Shown here piece by piece: positions 56,057 to 64,000 of a stretch of DNA of 64,000 bases. This stretch comes from Bacteroides fragilis (GTDB taxonomy: Bacteria; Bacteroidota; Bacteroidia; Bacteroidales; DTGW01). The notes below the pieces were generated by a model. It was not told the origin of the DNA. It made no database searches and saw only the letters and a program-made list of their open reading frames with translations. Position numbers and translations under genes: made by a program. The DNA lies in contig CAMDBI010000020.1 of NCBI GenBank assembly GCA_945889005.1, positions 1-64,000 of the forward strand, in the 5' to 3' direction. Numbering within the stretch: position 1 is the stretch's first letter; the number at the start of each line of letters is the position of its first letter.

Positions 56057-59000
56057 CTATTGTCGTCGTCGAGCTACTACTTGGTTAAATCTGTTGTTTC
56101 CAACCGGTTCTTCAGCTTTCCCAACACCAAACGACAAGGCGCTAGCTGCCAAATAATTACTCAAACTGCCGACTGTCGGATATTCAAACAAATATAACAT
56201 TTCAATTTCTTTTCCCAACAAATTATTGATTGCACTCGACACCTGCATCAACAACAAGGAATTGCCACCTAAATCGAAAAAATTGTCGTTAATTGTAATT
56301 CTTTCGTTTTTAAGAATATGTTTCCAAATTTCCAAAATCGACTTTTCCAATTCTTTCAGATTGAGAGGTTTTGCAGGAAAATTATTTTGAGAAACTTCAG
56401 TTACAATTTCATCGATTATCAATGCCTTTTTATCAATTTTCCCATTGGGTGTTCTTGGAAAATCTGACATTACCTTATAATGCATAGGAACCATATAATC
56501 TGGCAAATTCTCTTTCAGTCGATTGCTTATTTTTTCGGCATCTAATAGAAAATGATCTGTTACTTTTAAAAATGCAACCAATCGTTGATCGAGGTCTCCA
56601 AATGACTGAACTTTTACAACTGCTTCCGACACCCCTTCGATTTTACACAATTGCACTTCAATTTCTCCGGGCTCAATTCGAAAACCTCGCAATTTGATTT
56701 GGTTGTCTATTCTACCGAACAGCTCTATCTGACTATCGGGTCGAATTTTCCCCAAATCGCCTGTTTTATAAACTAATTCACCCGACTTTAAATTAACGAA
56801 ACGAGATTTTGTGAGATCATCTCTGTTGTGGTATCCTTTGGTAACTCCTAAGCCTCCAATACAGACCTCGCCAGTATTGCTATTCTCGAGCACTTCGTTT
56901 GTTTCCGAAAGTATATACACGCTCGTGTTGTTAATCGGTGTTCCAACTAAAATGGGAGGTTCGGCAGATGAAATCTGGCAACAAGTCGACCAAACGGTTG
57001 TTTCGGTGGGGCCATACATGTTCCATATCTGAGAAACCAAAGGCAATAACTGTTTTATCAGACTGCCGGGAATTGGCTCGCCTCCACACAATGCCTTCAA
57101 TGACAGATTTCCTTGCCATCTACTGTGCAGCAATAAGCTCCAAGTTGCGGGGGTTGCCTGTAACATGGTAACTCCGTACTTTTCCATAAGAGAAATCAAT
57201 GCCAAACCATTAATGACTTCGTGCTTTTGAGCCAAAACAACCAAGCCCCCTTTGTATAAAGGCAAAAAGATTTCCAATACCGAAATATCGAACGACAAAG
57301 TTGTAACCGCCAGTAGTCTGTCATTCTCCGAAAAGCCTGGGGTTTCGGCCATACTCTCTACGAAATTGACAACTGCGGCATGATGCACTTTTACCCCTTT
57401 GGGCATACCGGTAGAACCGGATGTATAAATCAAATATGCCAGTGAATCGGAAGTTATATTTGCATCAATTTTCTCGACTGGCTTATGTTTTATTTCATTG
57501 ACTAACTGATCGATAAATATTTTTCTTACACCAGTTTCGATATTATGAGTCAGGGAGGTTTCTGTAATCAAAAACTTCGATGAAGAATCGTCGAGCATAT
57601 ACGACAATCTATCGTTGGGAAACGATGGATCGAGAGGAAGATAGGCAGCTCCGGCTTTAAGTATACCAAGGGTGCATGCCACCATCAGTATAGACCTGTT
57701 GAGACTCAGGCCGACGATATCGTTGCCCGAAACACCCATTTCCTTTAAGTACAAAGCAATCTGACTTGAAAGTAATTCTAACTCGGCGTATGATATGGAC
57801 TCGTTATTGCAAATTACAGCCTGTTTTTCGGGTATTTTAACAGCCTGCTTTGAAAACATCTCGTGAACAAAAGAGTTTTCAAGATTTACAGCCCTGTAAT
57901 AGCCCGATTTGTGGTCAATTCCATCAGATTGCCTTACAACTTGCACATCGCCAACAGTAACACAATGCCCCGAAAGTATAGACGAAACAACAACTTCGAA
58001 ATTGCCGAGCCATTGTTTGGCAGTCGACTCTTTGAACAACTCGCTCGAGTACTCGAAATATCCATGAAACATAGACTGGCTATGCCACATGGTAAGAAAC
58101 AAATCTAACTGCGCGCCGTCTCTTTCTACAGGGATACTTAAGCCAATATTTTCGCCAAGTTCGAGATTCATAGGAGGCTCGAAAGTAAAACCGGTTTGAT
58201 AATATGGATTAATTGCAGTATTTCTTTTGTTTGTTGATGCAGCTACCAAGCTTGTAAATGGAATTTCTTGCCGACGATGGTTCATCAACATTTGATTTCT
58301 TATAGCTTTGAATATTTCTGCCAAAGTTGTCGAAGCATCTACATCCACAACCACAGGCAATGCATTGACAAACGGACCAAAAGCATCCTTACTACTCACT
58401 TCTTTACGGTTCGAATATGGAACCCCGATTATTATTTTGCTTTGCCCCGAAATTTTGTGCATTAATATTGCATAACAGGAAAGCAAAAACAAGAAATTGC
58501 TAATCGACTGCTCTTTAGAGTATAGCTCAATTTTCTTGCTTAATTCAAGCTCGAAACTAAAGTACAATCTCTTTCCCAGTAATCTTGAAAATCGGGGTCT
58601 CTCGTAATCCAATGGAAGTGTGAGCGAGGTATTGATATCGGGCAATTCGCCGACCCAATTATGTGTTTTTTCGATACATTTTTCGGTTTTGAGCCATTGA
58701 TTGTGCCAACAAGAAAAATCGGCATATTGCACTTCAATTGGCTTCAAAAAAGGGTCTTTTCCTTTACTGAGCGACAAATAAATTTCCGAAATTTCAGATT
58801 CAAATAAACCCTTGGAATGTAAATCGACCACGATATGATGAAAAACGATGCAAAGAAAGCCTTTATTGTTAGCCGAATTTGTATAATACGAACAACGAAT
58901 CAATGGTGGGTTATCGAGTACAAATGGTTTATTTATATCTTTTTCTAAAATATACTGAACAAGGTCACTTTCGTTTTCGTAAGTAACAACTTCTATTTTG

Positions 59001-59275
59001 AGATTTACAAAATTTTCGTTGGCAGCATGCACAATTTGGGTCAATAATCCATCGGCAAAACTATAGCTGCTACGCAGAATCTCGTGTCGGTTCACGATCG
59101 TGTTTATTGCAATTTCGACCCACTTTGTATTGAGCTGCCTATCGAACCTGACCAAAGCAGGAATGTTGTATGCTGCACTTTTGGGAGACATCATATTCAA
59201 AAGCCAAAATTGCTCTTGAAACTTCGATACTTCTTGACATTTCATATTAATAACTGTCTTTACGTACTTCGTCAA
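56057..59275 (-). CDS. Nonribosomal peptide synthetase module C-A(Gly)-PCP
   Basis: The condensation domain (about 15-450) has HHIVVDL (His147); the usual final Gly of HHxxxDG is Leu152. The adenylation domain (about 470-970) has YTSGSTGMPKG, YGPTETT, YKTGDLG and GKIDKK. Its ten specificity positions read by hand against GrsA as D-I-L-Q-L-G-M-V-W-K, close to known glycine codes. The PCP has LGGNSL (Ser1006). There is no epimerisation or thioesterase domain. It lies 98 bases after the PP-loop gene and 25 before the PKS, forming the middle of the assembly line. A methionine at residue 11 is an alternative start. Confidence 0.92.
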   Translation of the reverse strand: MTKYVKTVINMKCQEVSKFQEQFWLLNMMSPKSAAYNIPALVRFDRQLNTKWVEIAINTIVNRHEILRSSYSFADGLLTQIVHAANENFVNLKIEVVTYENESDLVQYILEKDINKPFVLDNPPLIRCSYYTNSANNKGFLCIVFHHIVVDLHSKGLFESEISEIYLSLSKGKDPFLKPIEVQYADFSCWHNQWLKTEKCIEKTHNWVGELPDINTSLTLPLDYERPRFSRLLGKRLYFSFELELSKKIELYSKEQSISNFLFLLSCYAILMHKISGQSKIIIGVPYSNRKEVSSKDAFGPFVNALPVVVDVDASTTLAEIFKAIRNQMLMNHRRQEIPFTSLVAASTNKRNTAINPYYQTGFTFEPPMNLELGENIGLSIPVERDGAQLDLFLTMWHSQSMFHGYFEYSSELFKESTAKQWLGNFEVVVSSILSGHCVTVGDVQVVRQSDGIDHKSGYYRAVNLENSFVHEMFSKQAVKIPEKQAVICNNESISYAELELLSSQIALYLKEMGVSGNDIVGLSLNRSILMVACTLGILKAGAAYLPLDPSFPNDRLSYMLDDSSSKFLITETSLTHNIETGVRKIFIDQLVNEIKHKPVEKIDANITSDSLAYLIYTSGSTGMPKGVKVHHAAVVNFVESMAETPGFSENDRLLAVTTLSFDISVLEIFLPLYKGGLVVLAQKHEVINGLALISLMEKYGVTMLQATPATWSLLLHSRWQGNLSLKALCGGEPIPGSLIKQLLPLVSQIWNMYGPTETTVWSTCCQISSAEPPILVGTPINNTSVYILSETNEVLENSNTGEVCIGGLGVTKGYHNRDDLTKSRFVNLKSGELVYKTGDLGKIRPDSQIELFGRIDNQIKLRGFRIEPGEIEVQLCKIEGVSEAVVKVQSFGDLDQRLVAFLKVTDHFLLDAEKISNRLKENLPDYMVPMHYKVMSDFPRTPNGKIDKKALIIDEIVTEVSQNNFPAKPLNLKELEKSILEIWKHILKNERITINDNFFDLGGNSLLLMQVSSAINNLLGKEIEMLYLFEYPTVGSLSNYLAASALSFGVGKAEEPVGNNRFNQVVARRRQ

Positions 59276-59373
59276 ATATTACCATAATACTTCAAAGCAT
59301 ATTTTATTTTTTGCAATCGAAAGCACTACCAGATTGCTTTGAATAAGTACTACTTTTATTATATTGTTTACAT

Positions 59374-60444
59374 CTACGAAGGCTTCAACATTGAATCGTC
59401 TATTTTAAGCTCAGCCATTGCATATTTTATTTGATCGATGGGCTGATCGAACAATTTTGCCAAGGCTTCTTCCCTATCGAGCAAATTTTTTCGTATGAGG
59501 TGACTCAACTCCAACTCGTAAGGACTGTACCCATACCTTTTAATATGCACATAATTGTTGAATGAATTGATTCGGCAATTGGTAGAGCAACCATCGACAT
59601 CGGCAGGTTTTACCCAACCCAATGGGAGAATTTGTTGAACAATTTCATTTTCTGTAATATCTTCCATGCACAGAAGGTTGATATTGTGAGGATAATGTTC
59701 TGTATTACGAATCAAATCGTCCGATATCTCGAGATACTTGCTTACATCGTTGCCCAATTCCGATTTCAACTTATCTAAAACCGGCTTGCGACTTTCCTTA
59801 AAAAACTCGTAATTGTTTTGGTAATAAATTGTGTTTGAAGGAATTTGCCCCAAGGTAAAACCAGCGAGAATAAACGGGATTTTTTTCTCAAGTGCAATTT
59901 TGAGCGAAACTATATTAACTATCGATATACAAGAATTGCAATTGGCCGAAATTCGGGTAAGAGACTTGGGATTGTATATATTTTCGAGAGAACTGAACCT
60001 ATACAAACCTTTCATAAACTTGTAAGAAGGCTTAAATGTATAATGGTCGATTCCGAGAGCTTTAACAACTTTGTCGATATTAGTAAAAGCAACTGGCGAT
60101 ATAAAACCATTGTCGAGGGTAAAAGATAGTATTTTGAGGCCATACTTTTCGACAGCCAGTTTCAGAGTATAGGTACTATCTTTTCCGCCACTGTAACACA
60201 CTATGGCATCGTATTCCGACAATCCACGTTTTTGTTCAAAAAGCTTGACAACTTCTTTGGTGGCTTGGTCTATGTTATCTTTTTCGGTGGTATGTAGCAA
60301 TTCGTTGTTACAAAAATTGCAAACACCATGCTCGTCGAATTTGATGCGCGGGAAATTTACAGACAATATACATTTTGTGCACCTTTGCACTTTCAACTGT
60401 TCCATTTTTTTAAATTTAAATTTTAAAAACTGTATTCGATACAA
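59374..60444 (-). CDS. PP-loop ATPase, N-acetyl sugar amidotransferase (WbpG)-like
   Basis: Adenylating amidotransferase-type enzyme. The N-terminal zinc-finger-like region is C22-x2-C25 ... C42-x2-C45 (RCTKCILSVNFPRI, GVCNFC). The PP-loop is SGGKDST (85-91), with further cysteine pairs at CNSC and CSTNC. WbpG-like family members use ammonia to turn an acetamido group into an acetamidine; related PP-loop enzymes make thioamides or thiolated nucleosides. Here it sits between a carrier protein and an NRPS, next to an AsnB-type glutaminase that could supply ammonia. An amidine- or thioamide-forming tailoring step is therefore plausible (inference). Met14 (60405) is a likely alternative start. 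Confidence 0.8.
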   Translation of the reverse strand: MYRIQFLKFKFKKMEQLKVQRCTKCILSVNFPRIKFDEHGVCNFCNNELLHTTEKDNIDQATKEVVKLFEQKRGLSEYDAIVCYSGGKDSTYTLKLAVEKYGLKILSFTLDNGFISPVAFTNIDKVVKALGIDHYTFKPSYKFMKGLYRFSSLENIYNPKSLTRISANCNSCISIVNIVSLKIALEKKIPFILAGFTLGQIPSNTIYYQNNYEFFKESRKPVLDKLKSELGNDVSKYLEISDDLIRNTEHYPHNINLLCMEDITENEIVQQILPLGWVKPADVDGCSTNCRINSFNNYVHIKRYGYSPYELELSHLIRKNLLDREEALAKLFDQPIDQIKYAMAELKIDDSMLKPS

Positions 60445-60477
60445 CTCCCTTTGTAAAAATTGAAGTATTGACCAAAT

Positions 60478-60744
60478 CTATTCGAATTTCATTTTGTGAA
60501 TAAAGTCGACCAATTTTAGCACCGAACCAAAATTGGCACGGTTCATTTGCTCATTCTCAACTGTAAAACTGTATGTTTTCTGAATATATGAAGCAATTTC
60601 GATAAGGCCCATGGAGTCGATAATGCCGGTATCGACCAAACTTTTGTCGATTTCAATATCCTCAACATCGACAAAAAACTGGCGGCACAGAAATTCGAGC
60701 AAATCTTTTTGAATTTGTTCTTTTGTAATTACAGGGTTTTCCAT
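60478..60744 (-). CDS. Free-standing acyl/aminoacyl carrier protein
   Basis: Small acidic four-helix carrier of 88 residues with the phosphopantetheine site GIIDSMGL (Ser44) and the helix III pattern FTVENEQMNRANFGS, closest to stand-alone DltC-like carriers. It lies 9 bases after the AsnB-type gene. It would hold an acyl or aminoacyl thioester for modification by the AsnB or PP-loop enzyme. What loads it is not seen; an adenylating partner may lie beyond the window. Confidence 0.88.
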   Translation of the reverse strand: MENPVITKEQIQKDLLEFLCRQFFVDVEDIEIDKSLVDTGIIDSMGLIEIASYIQKTYSFTVENEQMNRANFGSVLKLVDFIHKMKFE

Positions 60745-60753
60745 ATTTTTTTA

Positions 60754-62730
60754 TTATTTATAATCATCGATAAAATTTGTAAGTTTATTTTCGGGCAAAG
60801 TTAGTTTTTTGGGATTCTTTGCCCAGTAATTGGCTATTTGAGTTGAAAGCAGAAAAGTAACAATCATATTGTCGCGATAGCCAATATTATCGGGAATTCC
60901 GCTGCTAAATTTGGCAAGAAAACGTTCGACCCATTTGGGGTTGAATATTTGATAACTTTTAATAAGATCTTCGCTTAAAAAATACCCGGCACGCTCGGTG
61001 AGTTTTCCATTTCTGATAAACGATCGCAAATCGGGCGACATATAGGGGCGTTTTGGACGGTTAATAATCTCTGAAGGAATATCGTTTTCAAAACCCTTCT
61101 TGAGCATATATTTCTGATCGAAGCCATTAAGCTTGTAGTTTTCTTTCATAAAAAAAAGCATATCGATAACCCTATAATCGAGAAAAGGGTATCGACCTTC
61201 AACGCCATGAGCTAGCGACATACGGTCTCCCTGCGACGACAACAGGTAACCGGCAAGCAGTGTGCGCATTTCTACATACTGGCTTTTTTGAAGAATTGAC
61301 CAACTGTTATAATCGGCTGGTACTTGCTTACGAAATTCAGACAAGAAGTTTTCTTTATTGTAATTGACACCATGCGATTTCTCAAAATAGTTTTGAAGAA
61401 TCATGTTGTTGTGAACACGAATATTTGCCGATGCCAGCTCGTTGTTTACTTCGCCCAAAAAACCTTCGTAGAACATACGCATCATACCGTACTGTTTGTC
61501 GTCGGAGTAATGATTGAGGTGTGGATATAGTTTCTTGATAAGAAGCGGACGGATTTGAGAATCGGGAAACTTGCTCCAGAATTCGAGCAATTTTACCTCT
61601 TTAAACGAATCGTAACCCCAAAGGACTTCATCTGCGCCTTCTCCAGTGAGAACTACTTTTATGCCTTCTTCCCTAACCTTTTTTGATAAATGATAGAGGG
61701 GAGTTGGTGCAGTACGAAACACAGGGCGTTCGGTATGGTATATAACATCTGCAAAAGCCTCGTCGACATTGTCGTAAGTAATATTTACAGCATGGTGTTC
61801 GGTGTTTATGCGATCGACCATAAGTTTTTGGTAATACGATTCGTCGTATTCTTTATCTTCAAATGTAACCGAGAAAGTTTTATAGACATTCGAAGTGTGT
61901 TTCGATATCAGAGAAAGAATAACTGAGCTGTCGATTCCTCCGCTCAAATATGCCCCAACAGGCACATCACTCCTGAGGCGCAAACGAACAGCATCGTTGA
62001 GCAAATCTTTAAAAGCAAGTTCAGCTTCGGCATACGAGCTGTATTTGTATTGATGGGCTTGTCCGAATTCGTAATATCGACCTGTACGGGCTATTGTACC
62101 TTCGCTAAATACAGCATAAGTACCACCCGGCAATGAGCGTATGCCGTTGTAAACAGTTTTGTCGCCGGTAGTGTTCCAAAGCAAGCCATGTTCAAAAAGG
62201 TTAGTTACGTGAAAAGATCTTTGATAACCGGGTATTTGGTCAAAAGCTTTCATTTCGGAACTAAAAAAGTACTGACCATCGTGCTGCATATAATACAATG
62301 GCCTTACCCCGTATCGATCGCGTACAACCAACAGTTCTTTGGTGCGTTTGTTCCAAATAAGAACAGCAAATTGCCCATTGAATTTCGAAAAACAATCGAC
62401 CCCGTATTCGATATATGCTTTAAGCAACACCTCCGTATCGCTGGTAGTTTCAAACTTTACGCCACGAGCTCCAAGTTCTTCTTTAAGCTCAATATAGTTA
62501 AATATTTCGCCATTATACACAATTACATATTCTCCACTGGTCATAGGCTGACTACCTCCCGCCAAATCAACAATCGACAAACGCGTTTGTCCCAAAACAA
62601 CTTCGGGCGATAAAAAACAACCCCAACCATCGGGACCACGATGCTGGAGAGTCGACACCATTTGCCTAATCAGCTGTTTTCTAGCATCTTTACTCCCTTT
62701 ATCCCCATAAAATCCAACTATTCCGCACAT
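60754..62730 (-). CDS. Asparagine synthetase B-type glutamine amidotransferase
   Basis: Class II glutamine amidotransferase fused to an ATP-PPi synthetase domain. The mature nucleophile Cys2 is intact (MCGIVGFYGD), RHRGPDGWG-type and YNGEIFNY substrate loops are present, and the synthetase PP-motif is SGGIDSS (263-269). At 658 residues it is longer than E. coli AsnB (about 554). Position between an NRPS and a free carrier protein argues for a biosynthetic amidation rather than primary asparagine synthesis. Close relatives also occur in exopolysaccharide clusters. Because Cys2 is kept, it is not a beta-lactam-synthetase-like derivative. Confidence 0.88.
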   Translation of the reverse strand: MCGIVGFYGDKGSKDARKQLIRQMVSTLQHRGPDGWGCFLSPEVVLGQTRLSIVDLAGGSQPMTSGEYVIVYNGEIFNYIELKEELGARGVKFETTSDTEVLLKAYIEYGVDCFSKFNGQFAVLIWNKRTKELLVVRDRYGVRPLYYMQHDGQYFFSSEMKAFDQIPGYQRSFHVTNLFEHGLLWNTTGDKTVYNGIRSLPGGTYAVFSEGTIARTGRYYEFGQAHQYKYSSYAEAELAFKDLLNDAVRLRLRSDVPVGAYLSGGIDSSVILSLISKHTSNVYKTFSVTFEDKEYDESYYQKLMVDRINTEHHAVNITYDNVDEAFADVIYHTERPVFRTAPTPLYHLSKKVREEGIKVVLTGEGADEVLWGYDSFKEVKLLEFWSKFPDSQIRPLLIKKLYPHLNHYSDDKQYGMMRMFYEGFLGEVNNELASANIRVHNNMILQNYFEKSHGVNYNKENFLSEFRKQVPADYNSWSILQKSQYVEMRTLLAGYLLSSQGDRMSLAHGVEGRYPFLDYRVIDMLFFMKENYKLNGFDQKYMLKKGFENDIPSEIINRPKRPYMSPDLRSFIRNGKLTERAGYFLSEDLIKSYQIFNPKWVERFLAKFSSGIPDNIGYRDNMIVTFLLSTQIANYWAKNPKKLTLPENKLTNFIDDYK

Positions 62731-62751
62731 CTTAAATTTATTTATAATTTT

Positions 62752-64000
62752 CTACTGCGTTCGTTCTATTTCTGAAATATATTTCCCCAGCGAGCGTATT
62801 GTAGGAAATTCGACAAGTGTAAGCATATCTAATTCCAAATTAAACTCTTTTTTAAGCTGCAAGCCCATTTGAACCAACATTAGCGAATTACCACCCAAAT
62901 CAAAAAAATTGACTTCAGGATTAATATTACTCTTGTTGAACAACTTACACCACAAATCTTTTACTTTCTTTTCATAGTTTATAGTTTCTTGATTTGTTTG
63001 CTCCAACACAACATCAGTATTATGATCCAAATATCTTAAAAGAACTTTCTTATCGAGTTTCCCATTGCTAGTCAATGGCATTTCGCCTACTACCTGAAAT
63101 TTTGTTGGTATCATGTAGTCTGGCAGCTTACTCTGCAAAAAGTTTTTAAGATACAATCCATCGATGTTGTTGTCCGTAGCTACATAGAAACAAGCAATAA
63201 AGGCATTTTGTTCTTTCTCATTGTTAAGAATGCAACAACATTCTGCTATTTGGACATTACTTAGAAGCACATTTTCAATCTCCTCTAATTCAATACGAAA
63301 ACCTCTCAATTTAATTTGCCGATCCATCCGACCTTTATAAATAATATCGCCACTTGAGCTCACATACGCAAGGTCTCCGGTTTTATATGCCCTTATTATT
63401 GTGTCATTCACGTTTATTTGAATAAACTTTTGATTTGTTAAGTCCTTGTTTTGTATGTAACCACGAGCCAAGTTTACACCGCAAAGAGCAAGCTCACCTT
63501 CCATATCTGCTGACTGCACTTCGTTTTTATCGTTTAGAATATAAACTTGCGTGTTATATATTGGCTTTCCGATAGGCACTACCTGGCCAATATTCTTAGG
63601 GCAAGTATAGTAGGTAACATCTACAGTTGCTTCGGTGGGGCCGTAGAGATTTACCAATGTAGAATCGGAATTTGCAATTTCGTTCAGTGCATAAAACTTA
63701 ATAACAGAACTTTGCAGCAACTCTTCGCCACTACAAAACACCCATTTAAGACCACTAGGGCACGATAGTGATGGCAAAGTACTCAAATATGAAAGGTATG
63801 TATTGAACATCGAAGGTACAAAATGCACAACACTTACCCCATTATGTCTAATGCACTCGACAAGTTTCGATGGCTCTTTTTCGTGATTAGGAGGCAATAG
63901 CACCAACGAGGCACCTGTAAAACTCCACCAAAATAGTTCCCAAATCGATACGTCGAACGCTATAGATGTTTTTTGAAGCAACACATCGCTCGAGTTTATA
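62752..64000 (-). CDS. Nonribosomal peptide synthetase, partial: end of A domain (Ser) and PCP
   Basis: The frame stays open to the window edge. The ORF-track start (GTG at 63984) is an internal valine codon of LLQKTSIAFDVS, so the gene begins outside the window. The visible part holds A4 to A10 of an adenylation domain (FDVSIWELF, YGPTEATVDV, YKTGDLA, GKLDKK) and a PCP with LGGNSL. Specificity positions read D-V-W-H-F-S-L-V-D-K, which is the classical serine code (as in EntF). No TE or E domain follows the PCP. It is followed after 21 bases by the AsnB-type gene. Confidence 0.9.
   Translation of the reverse strand, partial: INSSDVLLQKTSIAFDVSIWELFWWSFTGASLVLLPPNHEKEPSKLVECIRHNGVSVVHFVPSMFNTYLSYLSTLPSLSCPSGLKWVFCSGEELLQSSVIKFYALNEIANSDSTLVNLYGPTEATVDVTYYTCPKNIGQVVPIGKPIYNTQVYILNDKNEVQSADMEGELALCGVNLARGYIQNKDLTNQKFIQINVNDTIIRAYKTGDLAYVSSSGDIIYKGRMDRQIKLRGFRIELEEIENVLLSNVQIAECCCILNNEKEQNAFIACFYVATDNNIDGLYLKNFLQSKLPDYMIPTKFQVVGEMPLTSNGKLDKKVLLRYLDHNTDVVLEQTNQETINYEKKVKDLWCKLFNKSNINPEVNFFDLGGNSLMLVQMGLQLKKEFNLELDMLTLVEFPTIRSLGKYISEIERTQ

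Noticed and set aside
62188-62613. 141-aa plus-strand ORF
   Set aside because: Antisense to the AsnB-type gene, whose Cys2 and substrate motifs are intact.
60754-62730. AsnB-type protein as a beta-lactam synthetase
   Set aside because: The glutaminase nucleophile Cys2 is present, whereas beta-lactam synthetases have lost it.

Overview
The window reads as chromosomal DNA of an AT-rich Bacteroidota, probably a marine or soil polysaccharide degrader. Five large exported proteins end in type IX secretion (T9SS) C-terminal sorting domains (variants of YPNP). Other family signs are two Big_2/CBM-rich polygalacturonases, a hybrid sensor kinase with a reg_prop propeller, and a FISUMP-domain surface protein. 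I see no rRNA, tRNA, CRISPR array or transposase gene.

Layout. (1) 1-17.3 kb: secreted pectin-type machinery. There are two GH28-like enzymes and one beta-helix protein, then a sugar-binding lipoprotein, a HIT protein and a periplasm-sensing hybrid kinase. (2) 17.7-26.7 kb: a seven-gene minus-strand uronate operon in the order LacI-type regulator, SDR reductase, PfkB kinase, LarA-type epimerase, 6-phosphogluconate dehydrogenase, ExuT, UxaC. It closes with a strong terminator. (3) 27.2-30.5 kb: a T9SS PQQ-repeat protein and a membrane AraC-type regulator. (4) 30.5-36.8 kb: housekeeping genes in the order panC, panD, a flippase-like membrane protein, rfaE2, radA, a hypothetical gene and a double-ATPase ABC protein. 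(5) 36.9-44 kb: surface proteins (collagen-like FISUMP, two related beta-helix proteins) around an Sfp-type phosphopantetheinyl transferase. (6) 44-50 kb: glycan genes (acyltransferase 3, GT39-like, GT8, GT4, GT2). (7) 50.5-64 kb: an esterase, then a minus-strand NRPS-PKS cluster running off the right edge. In transcription order this holds a partial NRPS (A-PCP, code reads Ser), an AsnB-type amidotransferase, a free carrier protein, a PP-loop amidotransferase, an NRPS (C-A-PCP, code reads Gly), a PKS (KS-AT-ACP-TE) and a methyltransferase.

Two systems stand out. The uronate operon has no UxuA/UxaA dehydratase and no KDPG aldolase. It instead pairs a LarA-superfamily 2-epimerase with 6-phosphogluconate dehydrogenase. 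This suggests a route uronate -> fructuronate -> mannonate -> gluconate -> 6-phosphogluconate -> ribulose-5-phosphate, which would send uronates into the pentose phosphate pathway. The NRPS-PKS cluster would build a Ser-Gly-malonate backbone and carries an unusual AsnB/carrier/PP-loop trio.

Several non-coding structures are also visible: a 177-bp MITE-like element with a 5-bp target duplication, a 146-bp nested palindrome, a perfect 21-bp plus 10-bp double hairpin, and a 1.4-kb near-identical module shared by the two GH28 genes. Family assignments come from reading motifs; no database search was possible.
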